From Youngiibacter multivorans (lineage in GTDB: Bacteria; Bacillota; Clostridia; Clostridiales; Clostridiaceae), in assembly GCF_017873395.1 (NCBI RefSeq), contig NZ_JAGGKC010000007.1, positions 1-64,000 on the forward strand: 64,000 nucleotides of DNA. The letters are read 5' to 3'. Position numbers and translations under genes: made by a program. Below, piece by piece: positions 41,600-50,639 of the stretch; position 1 is the first letter of the stretch, and the number at the start of each line of letters is the position of its first letter. The notes under the pieces were generated by a model, which saw only the letters and a program-made list of their open reading frames with translations, searched no databases and had not been told where the DNA came from.

Positions 41600-43009
41600 T
41601 TACCTTGATTTCTTCAGCTCTTCAATGATCTCATCGTATCTTGGGCTTCCAAGGAAGTTGTCCACTGATACGTGTATTGCCTTCGGAGACTTCTGTGCAG
41701 CCCTTTCTGTGAGGTCCTTGTGAGTTACGACAAGGTCGACATCATCAGGAAGGTTGGTTATTGATGTATTGGTTACGATAGTATCAAGTCCAGCATCCTT
41801 TACCTTCTTCTTGAGTATGGAAGCTCCCATTGCTGATGATCCCATTCCTGCGTCGCAGGCGAATACTATCTTCTTGACATCCTTGTATGATTTTGCAGCT
41901 CCGGAGATAAGTCCTGAAACGCTGCTCTTCTTTCCCTTCATTTCTTCCATCTTGGATACTGCAGAATCAAGGTCTTCATCCTTCTGCTTTGATCCCTTGA
42001 GTATGATGGAAGCGCTAACGAAGGATACTGCCGCAGCCACAGCTACACCGAGGAATACTCCTACGTAGTTGCCCTTAGGTGTCATAGCCGCATAAGCGAA
42101 TATGGATCCTGGTGAAGGTGTTGCAACAAGTCCTGCACCAAATATTGTGAATATGAGTGTTCCTGACATTCCGCCGGCGATTACTGCAAGCAGAAGTATT
42201 GGCTTCATGAGTATGTACGGGAAATAAATCTCGTGTATTCCGCCAAGGAAGTGGATGATTGCCGCACTTGATGCGGAAGCCTTTGGTATTCCTCTTCCGA
42301 AAAGCATGTACGCAAGCAGTACTCCAAGTCCTGGACCTGGATTTGACTCAAGCATGAACAGTATGGACTTTCCATTCTGTGCAACCTGCTCTACTCCAAG
42401 AGGCCCGAGTATTCCATGGTTGATTGCGTTATTAAGGAACAGTACCTTTGCTGGCTCTATGAATATATGTACAAGAGGAAGGATTCCCATGTTCATTATC
42501 AGGTCAACACCTGATGCAAGGAAGTTACTGAGAGCCTCGACAGCTGGTCCTACAACTACATATCCGAGCAGTGCCAGAAGCGTTGCAAGTATACCGGCAG
42601 AGAAATTGTTTATGAGCATTTCGAATCCGGCTTTTACTTTGCCTTCAAACATCTGGTCGATCTTCTTTATCAGGAATCCGCCGAGTGGCCCCATCATCAT
42701 TGCTCCAAGAAGCATTGGGATGGATGAACCTACGATGACACCTATTGCTGACGCAGCACCAACTACTCCGCCTCTCTCACCGTATACGATCTTACCGCCT
42801 GAATAAGCTATAAGTATCGGCAGAAGATAAACAAGCATCGGCGATACCATCTTAGAAAATTCCTCATTCGGGAGCCAACCGGTTGCGATGAATAATGCAG
42901 TAATAAGTCCCCATGCGATGAATGCTCCCATGTTCGGCATGACCATTCCACTAAGGAATGTACCGAACTTCTGGACCTTGGCTTTGAAACCGACATTCTG
43001 GTTTTCCAT
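41600..43009 (-). CDS. mtlA: Mannitol-specific PTS permease IICB
   Basis: A 469-residue IICB protein. Residues about 1-340 form the membrane IIC domain with the conserved GGIHEIYFPY segment that contains the essential glutamate. After a linker, residues about 375-469 form the IIB domain with the phosphorylated cysteine in VFACDAGMGSSAMGAS. The IIA domain is a separate gene (mtlF), the usual Gram-positive arrangement. It is the first gene of the mtl operon, behind AGGAGG. Confidence 0.95.
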   Translation of the reverse strand: MENQNVGFKAKVQKFGTFLSGMVMPNMGAFIAWGLITALFIATGWLPNEEFSKMVSPMLVYLLPILIAYSGGKIVYGERGGVVGAASAIGVIVGSSIPMLLGAMMMGPLGGFLIKKIDQMFEGKVKAGFEMLINNFSAGILATLLALLGYVVVGPAVEALSNFLASGVDLIMNMGILPLVHIFIEPAKVLFLNNAINHGILGPLGVEQVAQNGKSILFMLESNPGPGLGVLLAYMLFGRGIPKASASSAAIIHFLGGIHEIYFPYILMKPILLLAVIAGGMSGTLIFTIFGAGLVATPSPGSIFAYAAMTPKGNYVGVFLGVAVAAAVSFVSASIILKGSKQKDEDLDSAVSKMEEMKGKKSSVSGLISGAAKSYKDVKKIVFACDAGMGSSAMGASILKKKVKDAGLDTIVTNTSITNLPDDVDLVVTHKDLTERAAQKSPKAIHVSVDNFLGSPRYDEIIEELKKSR

Positions 43010-43113
43010 TTCTGTTCCTCCTAATTATTAATTTGATATTAAGATATTGGATAATCCTTACATCCTCATCCTATTACGTTTTCATTTGAGAAACAATCAA
43101 AAGAAACCTTCCG

Positions 43114-43136
43114 TTTGTCATGCATGCTGCGACAAA
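43114..43136 (-). promoter_or_regulatory. Putative MtlR operator upstream of mtlA
   Basis: TTTGTC and GACAAA flank an 11-base centre. The 21-base core resembles the MtlR site TTGnCACA-N4-TGTGnCAA, with one extra spacer base and three mismatches. It lies about 105 bp upstream of mtlA. The rest of the 43010-43315 region is AT-rich and contains no visible gene. Confidence 0.45.
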
Positions 43137-43315
43137 TGGAAATTTACAGAAACAACTGTACCAAAGAATCCCTCCCTTGATTCTGAAGCTTAAAACATCA
43201 TACTATAATACTCCACTATATTTATAATATTCAGAATTCATGTATTTACATTGAACTAATTATTACCATTTTGTGACATGCACACATTACCCCCCAAATA
43301 ATTAAAACTAAAGAC

Positions 43316-43361
43316 AAAAGGCAACGAGGAGAAGCGGTCTGCGCTTCTCCTCATTGCCTTT
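43316..43361 (-). terminator. Terminator of the two-component operon
   Basis: A long, nearly perfect inverted repeat (43316-43336 with 43341-43361, with one internal two-base mismatch) surrounds a 4-5 base loop, directly after the sensor kinase stop. An A-rich stretch on the plus strand gives T on the minus strand. Confidence 0.85.
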
Positions 43362-44732
43362 TTAACCTTTCTTTGACGGCAGACTGATATTCACTGTCGT
43401 GCCTTCACTGTCCCTGCTCTCAATCCATATGCTTCCCCTGTGGGCCTCAACCAGGGCTTTCGAAATTGTTAGACCTATGCCCTTACCGCCAGTCTCCCTG
43501 CTTCTTGACCTGTCGCTCCTGTAGAACCTTTCAAATACGAATGGAATGTCATCAACGCTAATGCCTATACCATCATCTGTGACTGTCGCGAGTGCTTCAT
43601 CCCCATTCATTTTTAAAGTCACCCTTACATGACCGCCAAGGTTTGTATACTTAAGTGAATTCGCGACAATGTTTATGAACACCTGGTTCAGCCTGTCGCT
43701 GTCACCCATTGTGATTATATCTTCTTCAATATCAGCGGTGATGGTCTTGCCATCAGACGCAAAGAGCGGTTCAAAGTTCTCCACGATATTTGCCACAAGC
43801 TTTGAAAGTCCTATTTCCTTAGTCGCAAGTCTTATCTCACCGCTCTCCATGTATGAGAGGTCACCCAGGTCCTTGATGAGATTGGTAAGCCTCCGTATCT
43901 CGTCCTGAAGTACGGAAAGCCTTTCTGTCGTTGGCTCCCATACCCCATCGATAAAGGCTTCAAGATGACTGTTCACTGTTGAAAGCGGGGTCCTCAGCTC
44001 ATGTGCGATGTCAGATGTCAGCCTTTTCCTGAGGCGCTCCTGCTGCTCCAGCTTCAGGGCCATATTGTTTATCGACCTGGAGAGCTCATCAAGCTCGATC
44101 GTATTAGTTTCAACATCCATGACTCCCCTGAAATTGCCATCTTCGATATATTTTGCATTTTTCTGTATGGAGTAGATCGGGTTAAGGAACATTCCTGAAA
44201 CTCTTCTTCTGAGTAAAAATCCGATTATTAAAGAGATACCCGCTGCCGCCAGATAAATCAGGTTTATTGTTATAAGGAAATTCCTGTCTGGTGACGCTGA
44301 AAATATGCTTTTAGGTCTTCCAATTACAATCTTACCCTCTCCGGGCTCCATGGAACCATAAGAGTACTCCTTGTAGCCGAATTTCTCTGTATCCATGTAG
44401 TCAGCTCTTCCCAACTCTCCATCCGGTGCCTCAGATGGCTCCCTGGTGCTCATAATGACCTTGCCATTAGAATCTTCCATGATTACTTCTGCAGACATGG
44501 TGAAAGCATAATGTTCTATGCTCATGAGGTCGGTCTCATCCAGAAGTCCATCCTCATGCAGCAGCTCAGTGGCATAGTCAGATATGGCTATGTCTTCTGA
44601 TTTCTGTGAGTCTCTAAGGTACATGGTGAAGAATATGTTCATTCCTATATTTGAAAGAACTGTTATCAGCAGCACCGACGTCATGGATACAAGCGCAAAG
44701 TATCTTCCCAGCTGCCTGCCTATCCTTATCAT
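43362..44732 (-). CDS. Membrane sensor histidine kinase (BaeS/PhoR-like)
   Basis: A 456-residue kinase. Two membrane helices (about 15-40 and 150-172) flank an extracytoplasmic sensor. HAMP follows (about 173-228), then HisKA with the phosphorylated histidine in SDIAHELRTPLS, and the ATPase domain with N box (INIVANSLKYT), VTDDGIGIS and GGKGIGLT motifs. Its start overlaps the response-regulator stop (ATGA), so the pair is co-translated. The stimulus is unknown. Neighbouring small membrane proteins at 45689 and 46175-47604 are possible targets. Confidence 0.92.
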   Translation of the reverse strand: MIRIGRQLGRYFALVSMTSVLLITVLSNIGMNIFFTMYLRDSQKSEDIAISDYATELLHEDGLLDETDLMSIEHYAFTMSAEVIMEDSNGKVIMSTREPSEAPDGELGRADYMDTEKFGYKEYSYGSMEPGEGKIVIGRPKSIFSASPDRNFLITINLIYLAAAGISLIIGFLLRRRVSGMFLNPIYSIQKNAKYIEDGNFRGVMDVETNTIELDELSRSINNMALKLEQQERLRKRLTSDIAHELRTPLSTVNSHLEAFIDGVWEPTTERLSVLQDEIRRLTNLIKDLGDLSYMESGEIRLATKEIGLSKLVANIVENFEPLFASDGKTITADIEEDIITMGDSDRLNQVFINIVANSLKYTNLGGHVRVTLKMNGDEALATVTDDGIGISVDDIPFVFERFYRSDRSRSRETGGKGIGLTISKALVEAHRGSIWIESRDSEGTTVNISLPSKKG

Positions 44733-45424
44733 TTCTCACCGCCCTGGAATTTATAGCCAACACCATATACAGTCAGAATGTAGGTTGGATCACGAAAATC
44801 ATCCTCAATCTTCTGCCTCAGGTTCTTTATATGTGTATCGATGGTCCTGTCATAGCCTTCAAAATCGAAGCCAAGTGCCGCACTTACGAGCCTCGACCGT
44901 GAAAAAACCTGCCCGGGATACTGAACCAGAGCATGGAGTATCTTATACTCGTTAGGAGTAAGGCTTACCTCAATTCCTTTCTTTGAAACTGCCCTTCTCA
45001 TGTTATCCAGGACCAGGTCTCCACTTCTGAACGAGTAGATTTCAGACATGCTGCCCTTGTTCCTCGTCCTTCTGAGTATCGCATTTACCCTTCCGACCAG
45101 CTCCCTTGGACTGAACGGCTTCGTCAGATAATCGTCTGCTCCGAGGTATAGTCCCTTTACCTTGTCCTCCTCAGACGTCTTTGCCGTAAGCATCAGAATT
45201 GGAATGTCAGATTTCTTCCTTATCTCCCTGCAAATTTCTTCACCCGAAATATCAGGAAGATTAAGGTCCAGAATAAGGAAATCTATCTCCAGTTCATCGA
45301 ACATTTCAAGAGCCTTCCTGCCACGGTCCGCAGTGAAAACCTCAAAAGAGTTCTTCCGCAGATAGTCTCCTACCACCTGAAGCAGGTTCTGCTCATCATC
45401 TATTACAAGTATCCTCTCAGCCAT
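44729..45424 (-). CDS. OmpR/PhoB-family response regulator
   Basis: A 231-residue regulator. The receiver domain carries the phosphorylated aspartate in FLILDLNLPD, the threonine in MLTAKT and the lysine in LTKPFSPRE. A winged-helix DNA-binding domain follows (about 130-231). ATG 45424 is chosen over TTG 45427 by spacing from GGGGATG. It forms a two-gene operon with the overlapping sensor kinase. Confidence 0.93.
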   Translation of the reverse strand: MAERILVIDDEQNLLQVVGDYLRKNSFEVFTADRGRKALEMFDELEIDFLILDLNLPDISGEEICREIRKKSDIPILMLTAKTSEEDKVKGLYLGADDYLTKPFSPRELVGRVNAILRRTRNKGSMSEIYSFRSGDLVLDNMRRAVSKKGIEVSLTPNEYKILHALVQYPGQVFSRSRLVSAALGFDFEGYDRTIDTHIKNLRQKIEDDFRDPTYILTVYGVGYKFQGGEK

Positions 45425-45541
45425 CAAATCATCCCCATTCGCATCCTGATTGTATTTTATCGCAACTTACGCATAATTACACTTAATCTATGCTACCAAA
45501 TATAGCCTTGCATTGTGAAGATTTGGTGAAGGAGCTTCCAT

Positions 45542-45566
45542 CTGCAGAAATATAGTATTTCTGCAG
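45542..45566. repeat. Perfect palindromic hairpin in the 45425-45688 intergenic region
   Basis: CTGCAGAAATA-TAG-TATTTCTGCAG is an 11-3-11 perfect inverted repeat without a T run. It lies between the response regulator and a small membrane-protein gene. It may be an operator or a processed RNA stem. No convincing gene is present in the rest of this 264-bp gap. Confidence 0.4.
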
Positions 45567-45688
45567 TCTCTTCGAAAATTTGACATTATAAAAGGGACTC
45601 CAAAGAATCCCCTATACCTAAAGGCGGCATAAATTATCCAGTAGGGATCACGAAAATCCGATATGGAGATAAAAGCATGCACCCTTCC

Positions 45689-45877
45689 TTATCCCTTCAT
45701 GAAATAAGCAAGCAGGATTACACCCGCAATCATAGCAATAACCGTAAAAATCCCGATGGCCTTGTCTTTGGCACTTTTGCCGTGTCCATCGTAAGGCAGT
45801 CTGCCTTCAATATTCTGGGAGTGTTCCTTCGCAGCATCGTGTGATTCGAACTTTCCTTGCTCATTGAAATTGTACAT
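45689..45877 (-). CDS. Small single-pass membrane protein, unknown function
   Basis: A 62-residue protein starting at ATG 45877, behind GGAGGT; a start six codons earlier would place that site inside the gene. The first 38 residues are hydrophilic with several His, Asp and Gly residues. The last 20 form one membrane helix (IGIFTVIAMIAGVILLAYFM) ending in KG. The tail-anchored layout suggests a small regulatory or stress membrane protein. I do not recognise the family. Confidence 0.6.
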   Translation of the reverse strand: MYNFNEQGKFESHDAAKEHSQNIEGRLPYDGHGKSAKDKAIGIFTVIAMIAGVILLAYFMKG

Positions 45878-46009
45878 ATTGCTACCTCCATTCATTATTT
45901 CAACGTTTCGATATGTTCAATGAAGAATGCCATTGCGGCTCTGCCAGAAATCTTAACCATTAAATCCAAAGCACTGAAGCGAAACCGACATAGCCTTGCA
46001 ACTTAATTA

Positions 46010-46032
46010 TATCACATTAATAAATAGTGATA
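46010..46032. promoter_or_regulatory. Inverted repeat between divergent small membrane genes
   Basis: TATCAC (46010-46015) and GTGATA (46027-46032) form a 6-11-6 inverted repeat in an AT-rich 297-bp gap. Position and symmetry suggest an operator serving one or both divergent genes; the binding protein is unknown. Confidence 0.35.
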
Positions 46033-46174
46033 ATACGAACTTCCTCAATATAAGTAAATAAGGTAGAAGGAACATTTATTATATTATATATACTTTTATG
46101 TATTCAGTTGAAATTTTGGTGATTTCAACATATCATAATTTTATAATGTAGTATATGAACTTTGAGGAGGCTTT

Positions 46175-47023
46175 ATGGCACGCAACAGGAAAATTCTTAT
46201 ATTAAGCCAGGTACTCGCAGCAGTTGCGCTCGTTGTTTCTTTATCACTTGTAATTATCTTAAGGCTTGATCGTCCTGTGTTCATCGAAAACTACAAGGAC
46301 CTTCGAGTTTATCCGACAAACGGATATTATTCAGCAGATTATCTGTCACTGCATTACCTTGCCAACAGCACAGACCAGAGAAATGTTATTGCAGTCTCGT
46401 TCCAGGGTGCTGAGGACCTCGAGGTAATCTCATATGAGAACTCCTGGCCTGATAAAGGTCAGATAGTGGGCCGTTACACTTTGCGAACCGTCCAGCTTTT
46501 GGTGAACGGGTATACCGATACCAGCAAAGGTCACATAAGGACACTTGAAAATGCTGTGATCCTATTCAGTGACGGTACTGAAATAAGCGTTAACCTCGGA
46601 AGGATCAGCATTTATGCAGGAAGCACAGATGACAAGCTTAAGAGGATGCGGACATCTTCCTCATCTGACGGTTACTCAGATATGGAATATCAGGCTATGG
46701 AAGACATCACAATCAAAGGCCTTGAAGCAGAATCATTAGAAATCATGACTGAGGTCTTTGATGTCAGGGTCAATGACCTGCCTCTAGATAGAATTGAAGG
46801 CACCGAGATATTGCAAGGACAAAGGATAACCTTAAGCGCAAGGATCCGACAGGATGAATTCAATTACAAAGCCATGAGCTCGTTCAGCCTGACACCCTCG
46901 CTGGTGTTCACTGGCATTGATGGAGCCAAGCAAGTCGAAATGCTTGATCCAATATCAAAGGACGTCTGGAATCTGGATACATGGAATGCCATACGCTATC
47001 TGAAGGCGAGAGGTGAGGTATGA
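46175..47023 (+). CDS. Membrane-anchored extracytoplasmic protein, unknown function
   Basis: A 282-residue protein with one N-terminal hydrophobic segment (about residues 6-28), followed by a soluble, mainly beta-rich domain predicted outside the membrane. I do not recognise the family. AGGAGG precedes ATG 46175. Its stop overlaps the start of the next gene (ATGA), so both are translated together. The pair lies beside a two-component system, which hints at an envelope function but does not prove it. Confidence 0.7.
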   Translation: MARNRKILILSQVLAAVALVVSLSLVIILRLDRPVFIENYKDLRVYPTNGYYSADYLSLHYLANSTDQRNVIAVSFQGAEDLEVISYENSWPDKGQIVGRYTLRTVQLLVNGYTDTSKGHIRTLENAVILFSDGTEISVNLGRISIYAGSTDDKLKRMRTSSSSDGYSDMEYQAMEDITIKGLEAESLEIMTEVFDVRVNDLPLDRIEGTEILQGQRITLSARIRQDEFNYKAMSSFSLTPSLVFTGIDGAKQVEMLDPISKDVWNLDTWNAIRYLKARGEV

Positions 47024-47604
47024 TGAAGGATCAGTACAACAGGCTCTTCTGGGGAATAATCCTCGCCACCTTCCACATAAACCTGGGTATGATAAGGATA
47101 TTGCCTGAATTCATCGGCTGGTGGATGGTATCATCCGCATGCTATGAGCTGTATGACATTTCAAAGAACATGAAATTCATGAAGTCCAGGAAGATATCAG
47201 GTGCAATGGCAATCTGGTCACTCACAGCCTCATTATTATCCCTTGGCTCCTTCAATTCAGGAATAGCATTGGATCTTCTCCAGTTCGCACCAGTAATTTT
47301 TACATTGATGGAAATGCTGTTTGCTGCAAATATCCTTGAAGCAAGCGCTGAAACCTTCCATTCAAACGGCAAGACAGAGCTCTATCCTTTCTATGTATCA
47401 AGGGCCGGTATCTCATCCATAGTTCTTGCTGCTGTTGCAGTTGCACTCTGCATCGCATTGGTGCTTTCAGACACTTTCTTCATTACCGTGGCAGCTATCC
47501 TTGGAATCGGAATCCGCATATGGCTGGCAGTTATGATGAAATCAATGTCCCAGGACTGGGAACAGATAGGCTATGTATTTGATCCTGGTGAAAAAAGCAA
47601 TTAG
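47020..47604 (+). CDS. Polytopic membrane protein, unknown function
   Basis: A 194-residue protein with five or six hydrophobic segments, overlapping the upstream gene by 4 bp. I do not recognise the family. It probably forms a two-component membrane unit with the anchored protein encoded upstream. A strong terminator follows at 47638. Confidence 0.7.
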   Translation: MMKDQYNRLFWGIILATFHINLGMIRILPEFIGWWMVSSACYELYDISKNMKFMKSRKISGAMAIWSLTASLLSLGSFNSGIALDLLQFAPVIFTLMEMLFAANILEASAETFHSNGKTELYPFYVSRAGISSIVLAAVAVALCIALVLSDTFFITVAAILGIGIRIWLAVMMKSMSQDWEQIGYVFDPGEKSN

Positions 47605-47637
47605 CATCGGTATAGGGAAAAAAGTTAATAGATATGG

Positions 47638-47665
47638 AACAGCCGGCATTTTGGTGCCGGCTGTT
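47638..47665. terminator. Bidirectional terminator between convergent genes
   Basis: A perfect 11-bp stem AACAGCCGGCA/TGCCGGCTGTT (47638-47648 with 47655-47665) lies between the membrane-protein operon and the SpoIIE-like phosphatase gene. Confidence 0.75.
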
Positions 47666-47666
47666 T

Positions 47667-48815
47667 CTATATCATCACAAGCTTTGTATTTCTTCCAAGT
47701 GACTTAGCTGCCTCCATTATCCTCATGACATCCAAGGATCTAATATGAGTATCAGAATTTGCAAGGTTTACCGCACTTCCAAGCCATATGGTAATGTCAG
47801 TGGAGTCTATTATCATTCTTGCAAGCCTTGCTGCCCCGTTCCTTTTCCTGAGCTTAAGGAATATGTCATCATCTGTCGGTGACAGGAACTCCTCAAGGAG
47901 GTCAGCAGTCCTTGCGAGAGTCAGGGCACCCTCGGTCACGATATCAGCGCCTTCAAGCCTTGAGGTCGGCGGCACCAATTCGTCCATATCGCTGATTTCA
48001 GCCTCGATTTCCCTTCCAGTCTCACGAGCAAGGATAGCTGCTGTTGTACCTCCTGATACAGCCACTTTCCCGGAAGCATTCAGGAATGCATCAGCAAGCC
48101 TTCTGTCATCTTCAGCTCTTAGTGGCGGCCCTGTGAAAATTGTCAGCCCTTCATTCTTTCTCACCGCTAAAGTCAAGACTGTGGCATCATCACCCGGCTT
48201 AAGATCATATAGCACGTTGCAAAATACGCTGAGCTGTAGAGCAATTCCGCTGGCGCTTTTTTCAGCACGTGCGCTATCCTTCAGAAAATCCCTTACATCC
48301 TCCCATCCCCATCCCTGGTTCAGGATCATCCCCTGACTGGCATAAAGAACTCCATCACTTACGACAGATAGGCAGTCACCGTCATCCATGATAAAATCTG
48401 ATTCCCATATGGACTTTCCAGCTATTGTGCTCATGGTCTTCTCCGGAATTCCAGACTCAGTTTTCCTCGTAAGTATATATGCAGGATTGTCGAATTCGAC
48501 TGTGTGGACTCTTCCATCTTCAAAAGCTTCAATGACTGTGAAGGTGGAATAGGCAAGATTCCTTACTGAACAGACCGGGAGAGTCCTTGCTATGGTATCA
48601 ACCGTCTCCTCAAGGATTGCTCCTTCCTTCAGCATTGTGACTGCAATCCTTGACGTGAGTGTTGCAAGTATGTTGGCCTTTACTCCGCTTCCAAGCCCGT
48701 CAGACATAACGATTATGAGCCTGTCCCCGATCCTCTCCATCGCTACCTGGTCTCCGCATAGCTCCTCGCCGTGCTTTTTCAGGCTTCTGTACGCCGTGTC
48801 AAGAAAGAACCCCAT
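47667..48815 (-). CDS. SpoIIE-type PP2C serine/threonine phosphatase
   Basis: A 382-residue protein. Residues about 1-215 match the SpoIIE/PP2C fold with metal-binding motifs (VMSDGLGSG, DDGDCLSVVSDG, KPGDDATVLTL). The C-terminal 160 residues form an extra domain I cannot name. It directly follows the hydrogenase-like sensor gene (TAGATG junction), so the two are one functional unit: a redox or H2 signal is probably turned into protein dephosphorylation. Despite the family name there is no sign of sporulation genes around it. Confidence 0.85.
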   Translation of the reverse strand: MGFFLDTAYRSLKKHGEELCGDQVAMERIGDRLIIVMSDGLGSGVKANILATLTSRIAVTMLKEGAILEETVDTIARTLPVCSVRNLAYSTFTVIEAFEDGRVHTVEFDNPAYILTRKTESGIPEKTMSTIAGKSIWESDFIMDDGDCLSVVSDGVLYASQGMILNQGWGWEDVRDFLKDSARAEKSASGIALQLSVFCNVLYDLKPGDDATVLTLAVRKNEGLTIFTGPPLRAEDDRRLADAFLNASGKVAVSGGTTAAILARETGREIEAEISDMDELVPPTSRLEGADIVTEGALTLARTADLLEEFLSPTDDDIFLKLRKRNGAARLARMIIDSTDITIWLGSAVNLANSDTHIRSLDVMRIMEAAKSLGRNTKLVMI

Positions 48816-50519
48816 CTACTCGCCCTCCATGAGGACCAGCTCCTTGAGCTTGTCTAATGCTATCTTCGTCTCAGCAGTGGTCTCTCCAAGAAGGCTGGCG
48901 ATCTCGTGTGCTGCAGTCATCTGCCTGTCAATTACCTTCTGTGCGATCTTTAGTGTCCTTTCCTTCATAGACTGTAGCTCATCCCGCCTCTTTTCCTCAT
49001 CTGTTATATCAGACATGATTATGAGAAGCTGGTTTGAGCTGTCTAGGAATACAGTGCTCTGGACCACTACGATCCCGTATTCGTCGTATACGGTCCTTTT
49101 ATTCAGGTTGCTCCTTTTTGATTTCGCAACTTCTTCAAATATGGCGTCATCTGCAACATAGCTTATGGGGAAGCCCCTTACCTCATCGATACGTCTTCCA
49201 AAAACTATCTCAGCTGAAGGATTCATCTGATGTATGCACAGCTCTTCATCAAGCAGGAAAATATAGTTAGGTGAATTGCTGAATATGATGTCTGACATGT
49301 GCTCCGCTTTTGTCCTCATGAACGGCAGGCACATCTCAACTTCAGACATCCCCTCAAGTACAGCCTTCGCTTTGTCCCTGCAGGAATTATAACCGCATGC
49401 GCTGCAGTTGAGCTCGTCACCTTTTGAGAACTTGCCCATCCTTGCAAGAGTAGCGACAATATCTGATTCCGGATATTCCCTTGAAACTATAGGAGTTGGT
49501 GCGTAGGTACCGCTTATGTCTATATTCCCATCGAGTAGAGCCCTTCCTTCAGACTCCCATCCCATTACCGAGAACCTCTTTACATTCTGCTTCCTAGCAA
49601 AAACAGGAAGGGAATTCTCCGGTACGCACGGCCCTCCGATACAGGACTCAGAGCAGGCCGAAAGTTCGATGTATGCCTTATCCAGGCTGCCATCCTCAAT
49701 TTCCTTAAGAACCTCCCTGATTTCTGTCATACCTTCCACCTTTATGACATCATAGCCCATCCTGTCAATTGTTCCGGAAAGACCCTCGGCTATTCCACCT
49801 GCGACAGGATATCTTCTTCCTCGTTTTCCAGCAGTCACATCAGGCACTGATGGTTCAAGGACCTCCGGATCAAGTCCTTCCTCAGACAGCAAATGCGATA
49901 TCTCCTCAAGTGTAAGAACCGCATCAATTATGCCTTCGTTTCCATAGGACACCATCTCGCATTTCTTGCTCAGACACGGTCCTATGAATACTGTAAAGCA
50001 ATCCACTTCATCCCTTTTAACTGCCTTTCCTGTAGCAAGCATCGGTGACACGACAGGCATAAGATATTCAGCAGTTGTCGGGGTGTATCTTCTCATGTAC
50101 ATGTAGACTGTAGGGCAGCAGCTTGATATGGCATATTTGGGGTCATTCTCTTCCATGAACCTTCTGTACCTTTCGGTCACCATTTCCGCTCCGGCAGCTA
50201 CCTCAATAATCTCACTGAAACCAAGCTTCCTTAGTGCTGTAAGGAAACCACCTCTGTTCCTGTAGAAGCCGGCAAAGGATGGTGCAATAAGGGCTTTCAC
50301 CTGTTTCCCTTCACCTATAGCCTGTTTGACCTTCATAGTATCGCTTACGATGTTCCTTGCATTCTGGGGGCAGATTACAAAGCACTTTCCGCAGGCTATG
50401 CACCTCTGTTCATCTATTTCAGCCTGGCTGCCCCTGAACCTTATGGCCTTAACAGGACAGCCCCTTACGCATTTGTAGCAGTTCTTGCAGTTTGCTTCTG
50501 AAAAATCCAGCAGTCTCAT
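48816..50519 (-). CDS. Sensory [FeFe]-hydrogenase-like protein (phosphatase-linked, group C type)
   Basis: A 567-residue protein starting at ATG 50519 behind GGAGG. Domain order: two [4Fe-4S] ferredoxin motifs (about 8-55), an H-cluster-type catalytic domain, a small Fe-S domain (NCSACGYNSC) and a C-terminal PAS domain. The three H-cluster motifs are recognisable: SSCCP, FIGPCLSKKCE and ELSACSESCIGGPC, all with the cluster-ligand cysteines. Such proteins with PAS domains are thought to sense H2 or redox state rather than to make H2. Linkage to a PP2C-type phosphatase corresponds to the phosphatase-linked sensory subgroup. Confidence 0.88.
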   Translation of the reverse strand: MRLLDFSEANCKNCYKCVRGCPVKAIRFRGSQAEIDEQRCIACGKCFVICPQNARNIVSDTMKVKQAIGEGKQVKALIAPSFAGFYRNRGGFLTALRKLGFSEIIEVAAGAEMVTERYRRFMEENDPKYAISSCCPTVYMYMRRYTPTTAEYLMPVVSPMLATGKAVKRDEVDCFTVFIGPCLSKKCEMVSYGNEGIIDAVLTLEEISHLLSEEGLDPEVLEPSVPDVTAGKRGRRYPVAGGIAEGLSGTIDRMGYDVIKVEGMTEIREVLKEIEDGSLDKAYIELSACSESCIGGPCVPENSLPVFARKQNVKRFSVMGWESEGRALLDGNIDISGTYAPTPIVSREYPESDIVATLARMGKFSKGDELNCSACGYNSCRDKAKAVLEGMSEVEMCLPFMRTKAEHMSDIIFSNSPNYIFLLDEELCIHQMNPSAEIVFGRRIDEVRGFPISYVADDAIFEEVAKSKRSNLNKRTVYDEYGIVVVQSTVFLDSSNQLLIIMSDITDEEKRRDELQSMKERTLKIAQKVIDRQMTAAHEIASLLGETTAETKIALDKLKELVLMEGE

Positions 50520-50591
50520 GAGCAGCGCCTCCAAATCAAATCATATGACCATTATACTCCCAGGTTAATTATTTAACAAATAACCCATGAA

Positions 50592-50632
50592 AATAACCGT
50601 ACCAGGAAAGTGATTTCTCTGATACGGTTATT
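50592..50632 (-). terminator. Stem-loop after the larC-like gene
   Basis: A stem AATAACCGTA/TACGGTTATT (50592-50601 with 50623-50632) can be extended by CAG/CTG and is followed by TTTTC on the minus strand, eight bases after the larC-like stop. Confidence 0.7.
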
Positions 50633-50639
50633 ATCCTGT

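Noticed and set aside
45488..45682. A 64-codon minus-strand open frame
   Set aside because: It covers the palindromic hairpin at 45542-45566, lacks a convincing ribosome binding site and has an unusual composition; left as intergenic.
47667..48815. SpoIIE-like phosphatase as evidence of a sporulation locus
   Set aside because: The gene lacks the SpoIIE membrane domain and is coupled to a hydrogenase-like sensor; no other sporulation gene is present.
48592..49161. Long plus-strand open frames opposite the phosphatase and hydrogenase-like genes (also 47788-48336)
   Set aside because: Antisense shadows without ribosome binding sites or recognisable domains.
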